A stretch of DNA of 64,000 nucleotides from Pseudomonas entomophila (GTDB lineage Bacteria; Pseudomonadota; Gammaproteobacteria; Pseudomonadales; Pseudomonadaceae), in assembly GCF_023277925.1 (NCBI RefSeq), contig NZ_CP063832.1, positions 1,397,001 through 1,461,000 of the forward strand. Reading direction: 5' to 3'. Under the pieces are notes generated by a model that had not been told where the DNA came from, searched no databases, and saw only the letters and a program-made list of their open reading frames with translations. A program made the translations under genes and the position numbers. Below, in pieces: positions 44,697 through 54,166 of the stretch. Position 1 is the stretch's first letter. Every line of letters starts with the position of its first letter.

Positions 44697-45422
44697 TTGA
44701 GCAGGGCAGAAAATAAGGTTCAGACAGCTATCATGCTTGCGCTGCACGATTACTGTAATCGAAACGACATGCCTCGCCTGGAGTTGTTCCCCCCATACTC
44801 GAACCAGCAGGGGAGTACCCTGAATAAATTCTGTGCTGACCTCGTAGGCCGACTGGGTCATGCCAAATTAATATTGTTGGAGATAAAAGAGCTCGATGTG
44901 GACGCTGGAGAGTTCCCGGCGTTTAGGAAACATCAACATGACGAAAATTTGCGATTTGAAAAGCTCGGCGTCCCCTTGGCGTATGCCTACAACACCATCG
45001 AAGTTTTGGCCTATCACGAAGATCCCCGTCCAACGGATTGGGTGAGCTGCACGCTTTCAAGCATAAACCGTAGCGTGCCTAGCCTGTTACCCGGAAGCGC
45101 GCCTGACGTGGGTAAACACGCTTCTCTACTTGCCTGGTTGCAAGGGGCGTCAGGCCAGGATGTTTCAGAAGGGCTTGGCAGGATATTCGGCGCCTTTAAA
45201 AGCGCGGATCAATTCAGAAACGGCATGCTGGTGTTACTGCATAGCATTGATGAGAATATCCTGACCAGCTTAAAGGGGGATGAGCTGGAAATGGTCATGA
45301 AGACGCTTGAAGGAAAGCCGTCCCTTTCAGTAAAGGGTCAAGAAAACCTAGAGCGTTTGCTAGGTGCGTCTGCAAGTGTATTCAAGGCGTTTTCGCGCAA
45401 CACGAAAAATTTAAAGCCTTGA
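44697..45422 (+). CDS. Unknown protein with PD-(D/E)xK-like nuclease residues
   Basis: 241 residues if translation starts at TTG 44697, which has AGGAG 7 nt upstream; the frame is open to 44550. A Glu (E5), then D48 in KFCADLVG and E62-I-K64 in LILLEIKELD, spaced like a PD-(D/E)xK nuclease core. The remainder (QGASGQDVSEGLGRIFGAF and the tail) is helical and unassigned. The gene is distinctly AT-richer and uses AT-ending codons more than its neighbours, suggesting transfer. It could be an orphan anti-phage nuclease or a nuclease-like protein; it has no obvious methylase or helicase partner. Confidence 0.65.
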   Translation: MSRAENKVQTAIMLALHDYCNRNDMPRLELFPPYSNQQGSTLNKFCADLVGRLGHAKLILLEIKELDVDAGEFPAFRKHQHDENLRFEKLGVPLAYAYNTIEVLAYHEDPRPTDWVSCTLSSINRSVPSLLPGSAPDVGKHASLLAWLQGASGQDVSEGLGRIFGAFKSADQFRNGMLVLLHSIDENILTSLKGDELEMVMKTLEGKPSLSVKGQENLERLLGASASVFKAFSRNTKNLKP

Positions 45423-45684
45423 TCGGGTGGCATCCGTTTTAGGAACAACATTGACGCCTTCGCGTTTGGCTCGGATGCGTTTTTGTATGCCCAAGTGCTG
45501 TGAGCCCGCCGTCGCTGGTGGTCGAGGGCGACAAACCGGATGATTCTGGTGCGTATCGCGTGGGATGGCCTTGTATCTCATAAGCGCAGGATCAGGCATG
45601 GCGAGTGCCGGATCGGGCAATGCCATACGCCCGTGCCTTCTTATACTGCTCACTTCCGACCTGCGCCCCCAGGGGACCATCACC

Positions 45685-46770
45685 TTGAAACGCCATCCAT
45701 TGTTCCGCGCACCGATCGACGATCACGGCTATTCCCCGCAATCCCGTCAGGGACGCTTCCACAATCTGTCGCCACGCCCAACAGACATGCCCGAGCCGGG
45801 CGCCAAGGTGATCTGGAACGCGTTGTTCAACAAACCGACCGCCACGGTGCCGCAGGCACCGGTGCCGGTGCTGAGGCTGACCCGCGCGCAACTCGACGCT
45901 GCGCCCGACGCCAGCCTGTTCCGCCTGGGCCACTCCACGGTGCTGTTCAAGCTCGAGGGCGGCTGGTGGCTGACGGACCCGGTGTTTTCCAAGCGCGCCT
46001 CGCCGCTGCCGTTCGCCGGCCCCAAACGTTTTCACGCGCCACCGCTGAGTCTGGACGAGTTGCCGCCGATACGTGGCGTGATCCTGTCCCACGACCACTA
46101 CGATCACCTGGACCGGGCGACGATCAAGGCCCTGGCGCCCAAGGTGGAGCTGTTCCACACGCCCCTGGGCGTGGGCGATCGCCTGTTGGCCTGGGGCGTG
46201 CCGGCGGCCAAGGTTCGCCAGTTGGACTGGTGGCAGGGGGTAGAGGCGGGCGGCGTGCGCCTGACCGCCACCCCGGCCCAGCACTTCTCCGGTCGCGGCC
46301 TGCGCGATGGCAATCGCACGTTGTGGTGCTCCTGGGTGATCGACTCCCCGACGCTTCGGCTGTTCTTCAGTGGCGATACCGGTTACTTCGACGGCTTTGC
46401 CGAGATCGGCCGGCGCTTCGGCCCGTTCGACCTGACCCTGATGGAGACCGGGGCCTATGACGAACACTGGCCTTACGTGCACATGCATCCGCAGCAGACG
46501 GTGCAGGCACACCAGGACCTGGGCGGGCACTGGCTGCTGCCGATCCACAACGGCACCTTCGACCTGGCCTTGCATGCCTGGTATGCACCGTTCGAAGAGG
46601 TGCTCACGTGGGCGGCGCAGCAGGGGGCGCAGGTGGCCACGCCACGGATGGGCGAGCGCATCGACCTGCATGCGCCACACATGGGTGAGCGCTGGTGGCG
46701 CGGGGTGGTCGAGCAGGAACCGCAGGGGAACGAGCAGCGCTGCCGATTGACGGCGGCGCGGAGTCTTTGA
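45685..46770 (+). CDS. Metallo-beta-lactamase-fold hydrolase (UlaG/NAPE-PLD-like)
   Basis: 361 residues from TTG 45685, with AGGGGA about 8 nt upstream. The zinc motif SHDHYDHLD (family HxHxDH) is present, then FFSGDTGYFDGFAEIG, a HMHPQQTVQAH segment, and LPIHNGTFDLA. This subgroup, with lipid-type substrate members, often carries an N-terminal RHPLFRAP segment as here. Two zinc ions are expected. Substrate may be an N-acyl phospholipid or a phosphoester; uncertain. The frame continues to 45565, but the later TTG has the better ribosome site. Confidence 0.88.
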   Translation: MKRHPLFRAPIDDHGYSPQSRQGRFHNLSPRPTDMPEPGAKVIWNALFNKPTATVPQAPVPVLRLTRAQLDAAPDASLFRLGHSTVLFKLEGGWWLTDPVFSKRASPLPFAGPKRFHAPPLSLDELPPIRGVILSHDHYDHLDRATIKALAPKVELFHTPLGVGDRLLAWGVPAAKVRQLDWWQGVEAGGVRLTATPAQHFSGRGLRDGNRTLWCSWVIDSPTLRLFFSGDTGYFDGFAEIGRRFGPFDLTLMETGAYDEHWPYVHMHPQQTVQAHQDLGGHWLLPIHNGTFDLALHAWYAPFEEVLTWAAQQGAQVATPRMGERIDLHAPHMGERWWRGVVEQEPQGNEQRCRLTAARSL

Positions 46771-46846
46771 GAACAGCACGGTACCTGTGGGAGCCGGCCC
46801 ACCGCCGCTGCTTGGATAACCCCGCGCCGATAACCGCCAGGGTTCG

Positions 46847-46960
46847 CTACTGTATGTAGACCTCCGTGCGGTTACGCCCCCGTTGCTTGGCACGATAGAG
46901 CGCCTGATCGGCCAGGCCGACCCAGTGATCGAGTGGCGCGGTGCCGTCGACACGGCCAGC
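46847..46960 (-). pseudogene. 3' remnant of a GGDEF (diguanylate cyclase) gene
   Basis: Reverse strand reads DHWVGLADQALYRAKQRGRN followed by RTEVYIQ-stop. This is the hallmark C-terminus of a GGDEF domain (ADxALYxAKxxGRNR). Only about 35 codons survive; no GGDEF motif or upstream part is visible, and a plus-strand lipoprotein gene begins next to it. Confidence 0.7.
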
Positions 46961-47052
46961 CCAGCGGCAGCGTGGCCGTGTTCGCGAGGTGCTGCGTTGA
47001 GGTACTATCGCCACCTCGCAACGGCGCCCGTGCGCGCCAGACCAAGGACTGT

Positions 47053-48255
47053 ATGCCCGTCACCCTGTCCCTGCGCCGCCTGCTTGCCTGTGTCGTTCTC
47101 GGGGCGCTGGCTGGCTGCCAGCCCGAACCACCGTCGCCACTCGACCAGCAACTCTACATCTGGCAGCGCCAGTGGCGGCCTGTCCATGCCCAGGCCCTGG
47201 CCGAGAGCCGGGCGGATTTCACGACCTTGCGGGTACTGGCGTTGCAGGCCCAGCCCAAGGCCGGGTGGAGCAGGGCGCTGGTCGACCTGGCGCAACTGAA
47301 GGCCGATGGCCGGCCGGTGATCGCGGTCGTGCGCCTGGACGGCCAACTCCCTGCACTGGACCAGGAGGCGGCACGTGCCCAGATCGCGCAACTGCTGGCC
47401 GACTGGCAAGCTGTCGGCGTGACCCTGAGTGGGCTTGAAATCGACCACGACAGTGGCAGCGCCCGCCTGCCGGGCTACACCGACTTTCTCTTGAACCTGC
47501 GTGAACAGCTGCCACCCGGCCTGAAACTGAGCATCACCGCGTTGCCCACCTGGCTCGACAGCCCGCAGCTGCCTGCGCTGCTACAGGCGGTGGACAGCAG
47601 CGTGCTGCAGGTGCATGCGGTGAGCGACCCGCGGCGGGGCCTGTTCGACCCTCTACAAGCCAGGCAATGGGCCGAACGCTGGAGCCGCGTCAGCGAAAAG
47701 CCGTTCTACCTCGCCTTGCCCGCCTATGGCATCGCGCTGCTGCCGGATACCGGTGGCACTCCCGTGGTGGAAAGCGAAGCGCCCTTGGACCTTGCTGGCG
47801 AGCGCCGAGAGCTGCAGGCCGACCCGCAACAGCTACTGGACCTGGGGCGGCAACTGCGCAACCAGCCGCCCGCGCACCTGGCCGGGCTGATCTGGTTTCG
47901 CCTGCCATTGCCCGGCGACCGCCGTGCCTGGAGCCTGACCACCCTGAAAGCGGTGGCGCGCGGCGACGCGCTGGCCAGCCAGTGGCAGGTCGAAACGACC
48001 GGGCGTGACGGGCTCTACGACATCAGCCTGGCCAATGTCGGCAATCTCGACCAGCCACTCCCCGAGCGGGTAGCACTGAACATCGGCACCTGCGACGCCG
48101 CCGACGGGCTCAACGGTTACCGCTTGCAGCTATCCCCCCAACACCTCGTCTTCAACCGCCAGTCCAGCGCGCGTGTCGCGGCTGGGGGCCGGCGCGTGCT
48201 CGGTTGGGCACGCTGCCAAGGAATCGATCAAGGAGCATGGAATGTCTACCCGTAA
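47053..48255 (+). CDS. DUF3142 lipoprotein
   Basis: 400 residues. ATG 47053 (AAGGA upstream) gives a lipoprotein signal peptide with lipobox LAGC near residue 23 (VVLGALAGCQ); the upstream frame to 46933 shows no such feature. The domain resembles DUF3142, with a TIM-barrel-like pattern (LYIWQRQWRP, VVRLDGQLP, LEIDHDSG, LYDISLAN). A glycosyl-hydrolase-like role is possible from the fold but unproven. The next gene overlaps it by 14 bp, so they form a pair. Confidence 0.8.
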   Translation: MPVTLSLRRLLACVVLGALAGCQPEPPSPLDQQLYIWQRQWRPVHAQALAESRADFTTLRVLALQAQPKAGWSRALVDLAQLKADGRPVIAVVRLDGQLPALDQEAARAQIAQLLADWQAVGVTLSGLEIDHDSGSARLPGYTDFLLNLREQLPPGLKLSITALPTWLDSPQLPALLQAVDSSVLQVHAVSDPRRGLFDPLQARQWAERWSRVSEKPFYLALPAYGIALLPDTGGTPVVESEAPLDLAGERRELQADPQQLLDLGRQLRNQPPAHLAGLIWFRLPLPGDRRAWSLTTLKAVARGDALASQWQVETTGRDGLYDISLANVGNLDQPLPERVALNIGTCDAADGLNGYRLQLSPQHLVFNRQSSARVAAGGRRVLGWARCQGIDQGAWNVYP

Positions 48256-50389
48256 CTGGCCTCGGCACCTGTTGTGCCTGTCGCTGAGCGTGCCCTTCGG
48301 CACAGCGCTGGCCTGTGGCCCCGACTTCCCGATGCAGTTGCTCAGGGACCGGGCACAGGCACTGGCTGAGCTACCGGAAGGTAATTTCGCGTTCGAAGTC
48401 AACCGCCTCGGCCAGCCGCTGGCGGGCCTGAAGCCCACCACTGAAGCCACCCTGACGCCTTACTGGGACAGCGACGACAACGGCCGGCCGTACCGAGCGC
48501 AGCGCAGCCAGGTCGAAGCCAGCGAGCTGCCGGAACACCTGCGGGACAAGGTCGCGCGGCTGCGCACCTTGCAAGATCCGCAGCAGGTTGAAGCGCAAGG
48601 CGCCGACCTGCCGGACGAACTGCGCCTGTACATCGCCGGCGCGGTGGCGTTCGATGCCAGCGACAATGCCCAGGCAGTGGCATATTTCAGCAAGGTACTG
48701 GCGTTGCCCGCCGAGCAGCGCAAGCTGCGCAGCACCTGGGCGGCCTATTCCCTGGGGCGGGCACTGGCGGCCCAGAGCCGCGAAGCCGGCGACGACCTGC
48801 AGCCAGCACCAGAGGCCTTGCAGGCTCGGGCCCGGCAGGCTTTCCAGCAGGCTCGGGCCCTCAGCGCCGAAGGCTTCAGCGACCCGCTCGAACTGGGGGT
48901 GGCCAGCTTCGGCGAGGAGGCCCGCCTGGCCAAGCTCGCCGGCGACTGGAACAGCGCCATCCAACTGTATGCCAACCAGAGCCGGCTGGGCTCGGGCAAT
49001 GGCTACAGCTCGCTCAGGCAGCTCGCCGACGAGCTGGTGGCCATGCCGGACGAGGCACTGCAAACCCTGTTGCGCCAACCCATGCCACGCAAGCTGCTCA
49101 CCGCGTACCTGCTGAGCCATATCGGCTGGGACTACGACAGGCAGCAGCCGGCTCAGGAACGGCGCCTCCCTCGGCTGCTGCAGGCCGGTGTCGGCGACAA
49201 CCTGGACGATGCCGACCGCCTGGCGGCGTTGAGCTACCAACAGGGCGACTTCGTCGCGGCCCAAGGCTACCTGCGCCATGCCGGCGACACCGGCCTGGCC
49301 TGGTGGTTGAGAGCCAAGCTGGCCCTGCGCGAGGGTGACAAGGCCCAGGCGGCAGCCGCCTATGCCAAGGCCGCCGCCGCGTTTCCCCGCGATGAATCCT
49401 GGGGCGCGCGGCAAACCCCGGATTGGGATTATGAAAGCGTGAAACCCGGCTGCCGAGTCGAAGGCGAGGGCGCGATCCTGGCCCTGGAACGCGGCGATTA
49501 CCTGCAGGCGTTCGACCAACTGTACAGAAGCCAGGAGGTCTACTGGCAGGACGCGGCGAACGTGGCCGAGCGGGTGCTGACCCTCGATGAGCTCAAGGGG
49601 TATGTCGATGCCCATGTACCCGCGCCGCCGGCCGCCGAGGCTGAGGAGGGCAGTTACGTGCCACGACCGGTGGCGACGCAATTGCGCGAGCTGCTCGGCC
49701 GCCGCCTGCTGCGCGAGGGGCGTTACGACGAAGCACCGGCCTATTTCGATACGCCGCAACTGCGGGCCGACGCCAAGGCCTACGTACAGCACCGCAAGGA
49801 CGCTGTCTCGAACTGGACGGCCACCGGTCGAGCCGAGGCACTGTATGGCGCAGCGACATTGGCGCGCGCGTCCGGCATGGAGATCCTGGGCTACGAGATG
49901 GCGCCGGACTATGCCTGGCTGGGCGGCGGCTTCAGCCTGGGGAGCGCCGAAGTGCAACCGGGGCCATTGATTGGCGCCGGCGAGCTGCAGCGTCAGCAGG
50001 CAACCGCAGCCAAGCCCGACCTGCGTTATCACTACCGTTATGTCGCCGCCGACCTGGCCAACCAGGCCGCGAACCAGCTGCCTCATAGCAGCCAGGCCTT
50101 CGCCGCGGTGCTGTGCACGGCGGCCGGCTGGGTGCCCGGCAGCGATCAGGAAAGTGCCCTGTACAAGCGCTACGTCGAGCAGGGGCCCTTCGTTCAATGG
50201 GCGGAGGACTTTGGCAAGCAGTGCGAGGCGCCCCGGTTCGACCAGGCCAACAAGCGCTATGTGACCGAGGCGTTGGATGCCGCGCGTGACGTGCTGCGAC
50301 CGTACAAGGCGCAGGTCTTGCCGTTTGGGTTGGCGGCAGTGGCTGGTGTTGCCTGGCTGTGGGTCAGACGGCGCAAGACTAAGGCCTGA
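48242..50389 (+). CDS. Large exported helical-repeat protein with C-terminal TM
   Basis: 715 residues from ATG 48242 (AGGAG upstream) inside the DUF3142 gene end. A cleavable signal peptide is followed by ACGPDFPMQLLRDRAQALAE; the body is a long run of TPR-like helix pairs (for example VAYFSKVLALPAEQRKLRST and AQAAAAYAKAAAAFPRDESW), and the end has one membrane helix (LPFGLAAVAGVAWLWV) plus RRRK. So it is probably exported and anchored at its C-terminus. I know it only as a hypothetical partner of DUF3142 proteins. Confidence 0.75.
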   Translation: MSTRNWPRHLLCLSLSVPFGTALACGPDFPMQLLRDRAQALAELPEGNFAFEVNRLGQPLAGLKPTTEATLTPYWDSDDNGRPYRAQRSQVEASELPEHLRDKVARLRTLQDPQQVEAQGADLPDELRLYIAGAVAFDASDNAQAVAYFSKVLALPAEQRKLRSTWAAYSLGRALAAQSREAGDDLQPAPEALQARARQAFQQARALSAEGFSDPLELGVASFGEEARLAKLAGDWNSAIQLYANQSRLGSGNGYSSLRQLADELVAMPDEALQTLLRQPMPRKLLTAYLLSHIGWDYDRQQPAQERRLPRLLQAGVGDNLDDADRLAALSYQQGDFVAAQGYLRHAGDTGLAWWLRAKLALREGDKAQAAAAYAKAAAAFPRDESWGARQTPDWDYESVKPGCRVEGEGAILALERGDYLQAFDQLYRSQEVYWQDAANVAERVLTLDELKGYVDAHVPAPPAAEAEEGSYVPRPVATQLRELLGRRLLREGRYDEAPAYFDTPQLRADAKAYVQHRKDAVSNWTATGRAEALYGAATLARASGMEILGYEMAPDYAWLGGGFSLGSAEVQPGPLIGAGELQRQQATAAKPDLRYHYRYVAADLANQAANQLPHSSQAFAAVLCTAAGWVPGSDQESALYKRYVEQGPFVQWAEDFGKQCEAPRFDQANKRYVTEALDAARDVLRPYKAQVLPFGLAAVAGVAWLWVRRRKTKA

Positions 50390-50435
50390 ACGAGGGGTAA
50401 TGTGTTAGCAAATGACGGTCGTCGAGGCATCTATC

Positions 50436-50858
50436 ATGCGCGGCTTGACGTTGCTGTTGGCAATCACGACCATCGCGGGTTGCCAGGCCCCCATGCCGGC
50501 CGCCAACCCGCAGATGGCCTGGGTCGACTTTTCGATGCCATTCCCCAATGACCGCGTGCTGCTGGCCGAGCGCCTGGATAAACAGCGCTTGAGCGACGGC
50601 CGGTTCTTCCAGGTCAGCCCCGGTGGCCATGAGCTGGTCGTCCGGTTCGACTACGAGGTGAATGGTGGTGGAGGGATGAGCATGATGGGTGGCCCCACTG
50701 TCCGGCAGTGCTATCTGACCGTGAGTTACGCGCACTTCAAGGCGGGGCAGCGCTATACGCTCGAGGCGCGCTCCATGGCCATGACACCTGAGGCCCGGTT
50801 GTATGACGCCGAGGGCAAGATCGTGGCAGAGGTCAGCGAGTTCTACTGCCTGATGTAA
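50436..50858 (+). CDS. Small lipoprotein
   Basis: 140 residues from ATG 50436 (GAGG upstream). Signal peptide with lipobox IAGC near residue 15 (LLLAITTIAGCQAP). The mature part is short and beta-rich (FFQVSPGGHELVVRFDYEVN, VRQCYLTVSYAHFKAGQRY), like small PA0061-type lipoproteins of Pseudomonas (recalled). Two Cys in the mature part (RQC, EFYC) could form a disulfide. Role unknown. Confidence 0.75.
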   Translation: MRGLTLLLAITTIAGCQAPMPAANPQMAWVDFSMPFPNDRVLLAERLDKQRLSDGRFFQVSPGGHELVVRFDYEVNGGGGMSMMGGPTVRQCYLTVSYAHFKAGQRYTLEARSMAMTPEARLYDAEGKIVAEVSEFYCLM

Positions 50859-50880
50859 CGACGCCACCTGTGTGCCAATC

Positions 50881-50967
50881 CTGTAGGAGCGGCTTTAGCC
50901 GCGATCACCCGCGAAGCGGGTCCCCACACCATGATGCCGGCATCGCGGCTGAAGCCGCCCCTACAGA
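50881..50967. repeat. Inverted pair of REP elements
   Basis: TGTAGGAGCGGCTTTAGCCGCGAT is answered by ATCGCGGCTGAAGCCGCCCCTACA, with an inner CCCGCGAAGCGGG hairpin, a BIME-like unit between two convergent-neutral plus genes. Confidence 0.8.
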
Positions 50968-51027
50968 GGCCACACAATCAATGCCAACCGCGTTGTTCAG
51001 CGTATTTACCCAAGAGTCGTCTGAAGC

Positions 51028-51681
51028 ATGAATCGTTCGCTGTTCATTTCCCTGGATGGGCCCAAAGGCACCGGCAAGACCACGTTGCTGGAGTCCGTCA
51101 CCAAAGCCCTCAGGGCGGACAACAAGAAAGTGATCCGGATCTGCGAGAAGAAAAGCGATCCCTACCGGGGTAAAACCATGGCGTTGGTCAACCAGTTCGT
51201 CAGGAACCCCTGCCGGGAGCTGGAACTGAGCGTTTGTGAGCGTTTTGCCGAGAGCCGTCACTGGATCTCGCAGCACGTACTGGCCAAGCAACCACCGGAC
51301 AGCATCATCCTGATCGATCGCTGGTACCCCTCCGATGCCGCGTTTCGCCGGCTGGTGCCGTTTGCAGAGATTCTGCGCTTGAACATCGAGCGCAATGTGC
51401 GGGTGCCTGATCTGCATGTCGGGGTTGTCACCGCCCCTGAAATTTCGTGGGCGAGGGCGGCGGCTCGAACACGCGGGTTGAGCAGTACGGTGATGCATGA
51501 ACTGGAAGAGCATGTCGCCAGTACCGAGGCGTTCGAGCGGGCAGTTGCCGATAACGGCTGGGTGCTGTGCCGTAACGAAAGCACGATCGAGGCGGCAACG
51601 ATGCAGGTGGTGTCGGCAATCCAGGGGGTGCCTGGGTACCCGAACACATCCTCTGGCCGCGCACCTGTCTTCACACTGTAG
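51028..51681 (+). CDS. Thymidylate-kinase-family P-loop protein
   Basis: 217 residues. Walker A GPKGTGKTT lies at residues 11-19 (SLDGPKGTGKTTLLE), a DR motif follows in ILIDRWYPSD near residue 97. This is the dTMP-kinase/deoxynucleoside-kinase-like fold. It is not obviously the housekeeping tmk, since the neighbourhood has no holB. Natural substrate may differ. The start is ATG 51028, without a strong ribosome site. The C-terminus ends at a half REP. Confidence 0.8.
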   Translation: MNRSLFISLDGPKGTGKTTLLESVTKALRADNKKVIRICEKKSDPYRGKTMALVNQFVRNPCRELELSVCERFAESRHWISQHVLAKQPPDSIILIDRWYPSDAAFRRLVPFAEILRLNIERNVRVPDLHVGVVTAPEISWARAAARTRGLSSTVMHELEEHVASTEAFERAVADNGWVLCRNESTIEAATMQVVSAIQGVPGYPNTSSGRAPVFTL

Positions 51682-51875
51682 GAGCCAGCCTTGCTAGAGA
51701 CAGTTTTCAACGAGTACCAGGAAGGACTGGCGAGGCCCGTTTGGCTGCATGTGGAAGGGTGGTAGGCTTCAGCCGTGAGGGCAGGTGTTTGACAAGCGTG
51801 GGGCCGCTGTTTGCATGGCGTATCAAGCGCCGCGAAATGGCGCTGGAGATCAATATCAATCAAGGAAGGTAATGG

Positions 51876-52484
51876 ATGAAACTCATTGGCATGCTGGATT
51901 CGCCTTATGTGCGCCGGGTGGCGATCTCCCTGGATCTGCTGGGCGTCAGGTTCGAGCACGATCCATTGTCGGTATTCCGCACGTTCGAGGCGTTCTCCCG
52001 GATCAACCCGGTGGTCAAGGCGCCGACCCTGGTGCTGGACGATGGCTCGGTACTGATGGACTCGACGCTGATCATCGGCTATTTCGAGACCCTCAGCGGC
52101 CCTGACAGCAAGTTGTTGCCGCAGCAACCGCAGGCGTTGGCCGCTGCCTTGGTTACGTTGGGGCTCGCGCTGGCGGCGTGCGAGAAGGCCGTGCAAATCG
52201 TCTACGAGCACAATCAACGCCCGGCAGAAAAGCTTCATCTGCCGTGGGTCGAGCGCGTTACCGGGCAGCTGCTCGCCGCCTGTACCGAGCTGGACAAGCA
52301 TTGTGCTTCACACCCATCGCAAGGTGAGCGTCCAGACCAGGCTGCACTCACGACTGCCGTGGTTTGGTCGTTCATTCAGCTGATGTTGCCCGAGGTGGTC
52401 AGGGCCGAAGAGTTCCCGGCACTCAACGCTCATGCGGCGCGGCTGGAAGAGACTGACGTGTTCAAGCGTTATCCGATCACCTGA
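51876..52484 (+). CDS. Glutathione S-transferase
   Basis: 202 residues from ATG 51876, with AAGGAAGG upstream. The thioredoxin-like N-terminal domain has IGMLDSPYVRRV (the Ser in DSPY is the usual active Ser/Tyr region), then the helical C-terminal domain. The PVVKAPTLVLDDGSVLMDST segment is the glutathione-binding cis-Pro strand. Stands alone, convergent with the DsbA-family gene. Confidence 0.92.
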   Translation: MKLIGMLDSPYVRRVAISLDLLGVRFEHDPLSVFRTFEAFSRINPVVKAPTLVLDDGSVLMDSTLIIGYFETLSGPDSKLLPQQPQALAAALVTLGLALAACEKAVQIVYEHNQRPAEKLHLPWVERVTGQLLAACTELDKHCASHPSQGERPDQAALTTAVVWSFIQLMLPEVVRAEEFPALNAHAARLEETDVFKRYPIT

Positions 52485-52512
52485 TTGCGGGTGCGAGGGC
52501 GGTACGCAGCGC

Positions 52513-53151
52513 TTATCCGTTCAATTCACGGACGAACGCGTCAGCATCCGAAAAAATAGTACTGGCGTGAAGCAAGCGTGGGGCAGCGTTCTCTTGTTGC
52601 AGGACGAATGTCGGAACGCCTTGGACGCCAAACTTGCGCATCATGGCGCGTCCCTCGGTGACACGATCTCGGTTGAACTGGAGCAGGGTATCGTCCGGAT
52701 GCGCGATACGCTCGGCGGCGGCATCCAGGCCGAGGTGACCCAGCACCTGTACCAAGGTATCCAGTTGGGTCACATCCCGGCCGTCGACATAGCGTGCAGC
52801 CTGTATCGCCTTGAGCGCTTCGAACTCGCGCGCGGGCGCGGTCAGGTGCACGGCGCAAAGTGCCAGGGTAAAGGGACCGCTATCAAACGCCTGGTTGCGG
52901 TCAGCGAGCACATGATCGCGGTACCGTTCGCTGAACACTTGCCCGGTCAAACGTGCAATACGTTGATCGTTGCTCCAGGCATACGCCGCGAAACCATCGT
53001 CCATGGCGCGGGCGCCGTCTCCGGCGAACAAGCCCGTCGGTATCAGGTGCAAGTGGACACCTGTGGTCGCCAGGATCTGCGGCAAAGGCCCGGCCGCGCC
53101 ATAGCACCATCCACACAGCGGATCGAAGAGGTAGACAAGGGTTTTGCTCAT
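52513..53151 (-). CDS. DsbA-family (FrnE-like) thiol oxidoreductase
   Basis: 212 residues from ATG 53151 (GGAG upstream). The CxxC site CGWC sits at about residue 14 (FDPLCGWCYGAA), and the cis-Pro motif GVPTF near residue 183. No signal peptide, so cytoplasmic, like FrnE/PcaC-type 2-hydroxychromene isomerase relatives. Divergent from a LysR gene; the shared AT-rich region suggests regulation by it. Confidence 0.88.
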   Translation of the reverse strand: MSKTLVYLFDPLCGWCYGAAGPLPQILATTGVHLHLIPTGLFAGDGARAMDDGFAAYAWSNDQRIARLTGQVFSERYRDHVLADRNQAFDSGPFTLALCAVHLTAPAREFEALKAIQAARYVDGRDVTQLDTLVQVLGHLGLDAAAERIAHPDDTLLQFNRDRVTEGRAMMRKFGVQGVPTFVLQQENAAPRLLHASTIFSDADAFVRELNG

Positions 53152-53262
53152 GAGGGAACTCCGTTGACGATAGGGCCAAAATCTTATCGCGCATGTATTG
53201 ATTTTTAAATGCATACAAAATAAACGTATTGTGTTTTAAAAACATACAATCAGAGGGGCACG
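53152..53262. promoter_or_regulatory. AT-rich divergent promoter with repeated TGTAT/ATACA blocks
   Basis: Between DsbA-family and LysR genes. ATGTAT (about 53189) is mirrored by GCATAC (about 53210) and by GTATTG and CATACAAT further on. LysR regulators bind such T-N11-A dyads near their own and the target promoter. Confidence 0.5.
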
Positions 53263-54162
53263 ATGACGGGCACTTCCAACCTCAATCGGCTTGCCTACTT
53301 TACGGCAGTCGTAGAGACCGGCTCTTTTACCGCGGCCGCCGAGCGGCTCGGTATCACCAAGGCGGTGGTCAGCCAGCAGGTCGCGCGATTGGAGCAAGCG
53401 TTTCGCACCACGCTGCTGGTGCGCAGCACACGGCGGGTGCGCACCACCGAGGCGGGCCAAGCGTTCTACTACCGCTGTGCAGCGATCCTCAAGCAGGCCG
53501 AAGAAGCCTTCGAGGAGCTGTCGGAGTCGGCCAGCGAGCCAACGGGAACCTTGCGCCTGACCGCGCCCTTCGATTACGGCATCGGTGTCGTGGTCCCGGC
53601 GATAACCGAGTTTTCACAGCGCTATCCGCAATGCAAGGTCGAGGCGCATTTCAGCGATCAGACACTGGATTCAGGCACTCACGACCTGGACCTTTCCATT
53701 CGTGTGGGGTGGATCACCGAGCAGCATTTGCAAGCCCGTCGAATCGGCCACTTCGAGCAGCGGCTGGTGGCCGGGCCCCAGTGGCGAACGCGGGTGGATG
53801 CGTTGCACAACCCCGTAGGTCTGGCTGAGCTGCCGCTGGTCGCGAACACGGCGCTGCGGGAACCGACCAGGTGGGCGTTTAGCAGAGGTGAATCAGAGCA
53901 GGTGGTGGTGGAGATGAAATCCAGCGTATCGCTCAATGCGACCTTGGCGGTGCGTGAGGCGACCCTTCAGGGGGCGGGGTTGTCTGTCCTGCCTGACTAT
54001 GTGGCGGCGCCTGACCTGGACGCAGGTCGGTTGATCGAAGTGTTGCCGCAATGGGCACTGCCGCGTGGGGATATCCACGTGGTGTTTCCGACGGCGCGCT
54101 TTCGGCCGGTCAAGGTAATGGCGTTTACCGAGTTGTTGGCAAGGAAAACCCTTCAGACATGA
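53263..54162 (+). CDS. LysR-family transcriptional regulator
   Basis: 299 residues from ATG 53263 (GAGGGG upstream). The N-terminal winged helix reads FTAAAERLGITKAVVSQQVA (about 20-39), then the effector domain. It is divergent from the DsbA-family gene, which is the probable target. The inducer cannot be inferred. Confidence 0.93.
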   Translation: MTGTSNLNRLAYFTAVVETGSFTAAAERLGITKAVVSQQVARLEQAFRTTLLVRSTRRVRTTEAGQAFYYRCAAILKQAEEAFEELSESASEPTGTLRLTAPFDYGIGVVVPAITEFSQRYPQCKVEAHFSDQTLDSGTHDLDLSIRVGWITEQHLQARRIGHFEQRLVAGPQWRTRVDALHNPVGLAELPLVANTALREPTRWAFSRGESEQVVVEMKSSVSLNATLAVREATLQGAGLSVLPDYVAAPDLDAGRLIEVLPQWALPRGDIHVVFPTARFRPVKVMAFTELLARKTLQT

Positions 54163-54166
54163 TCGG

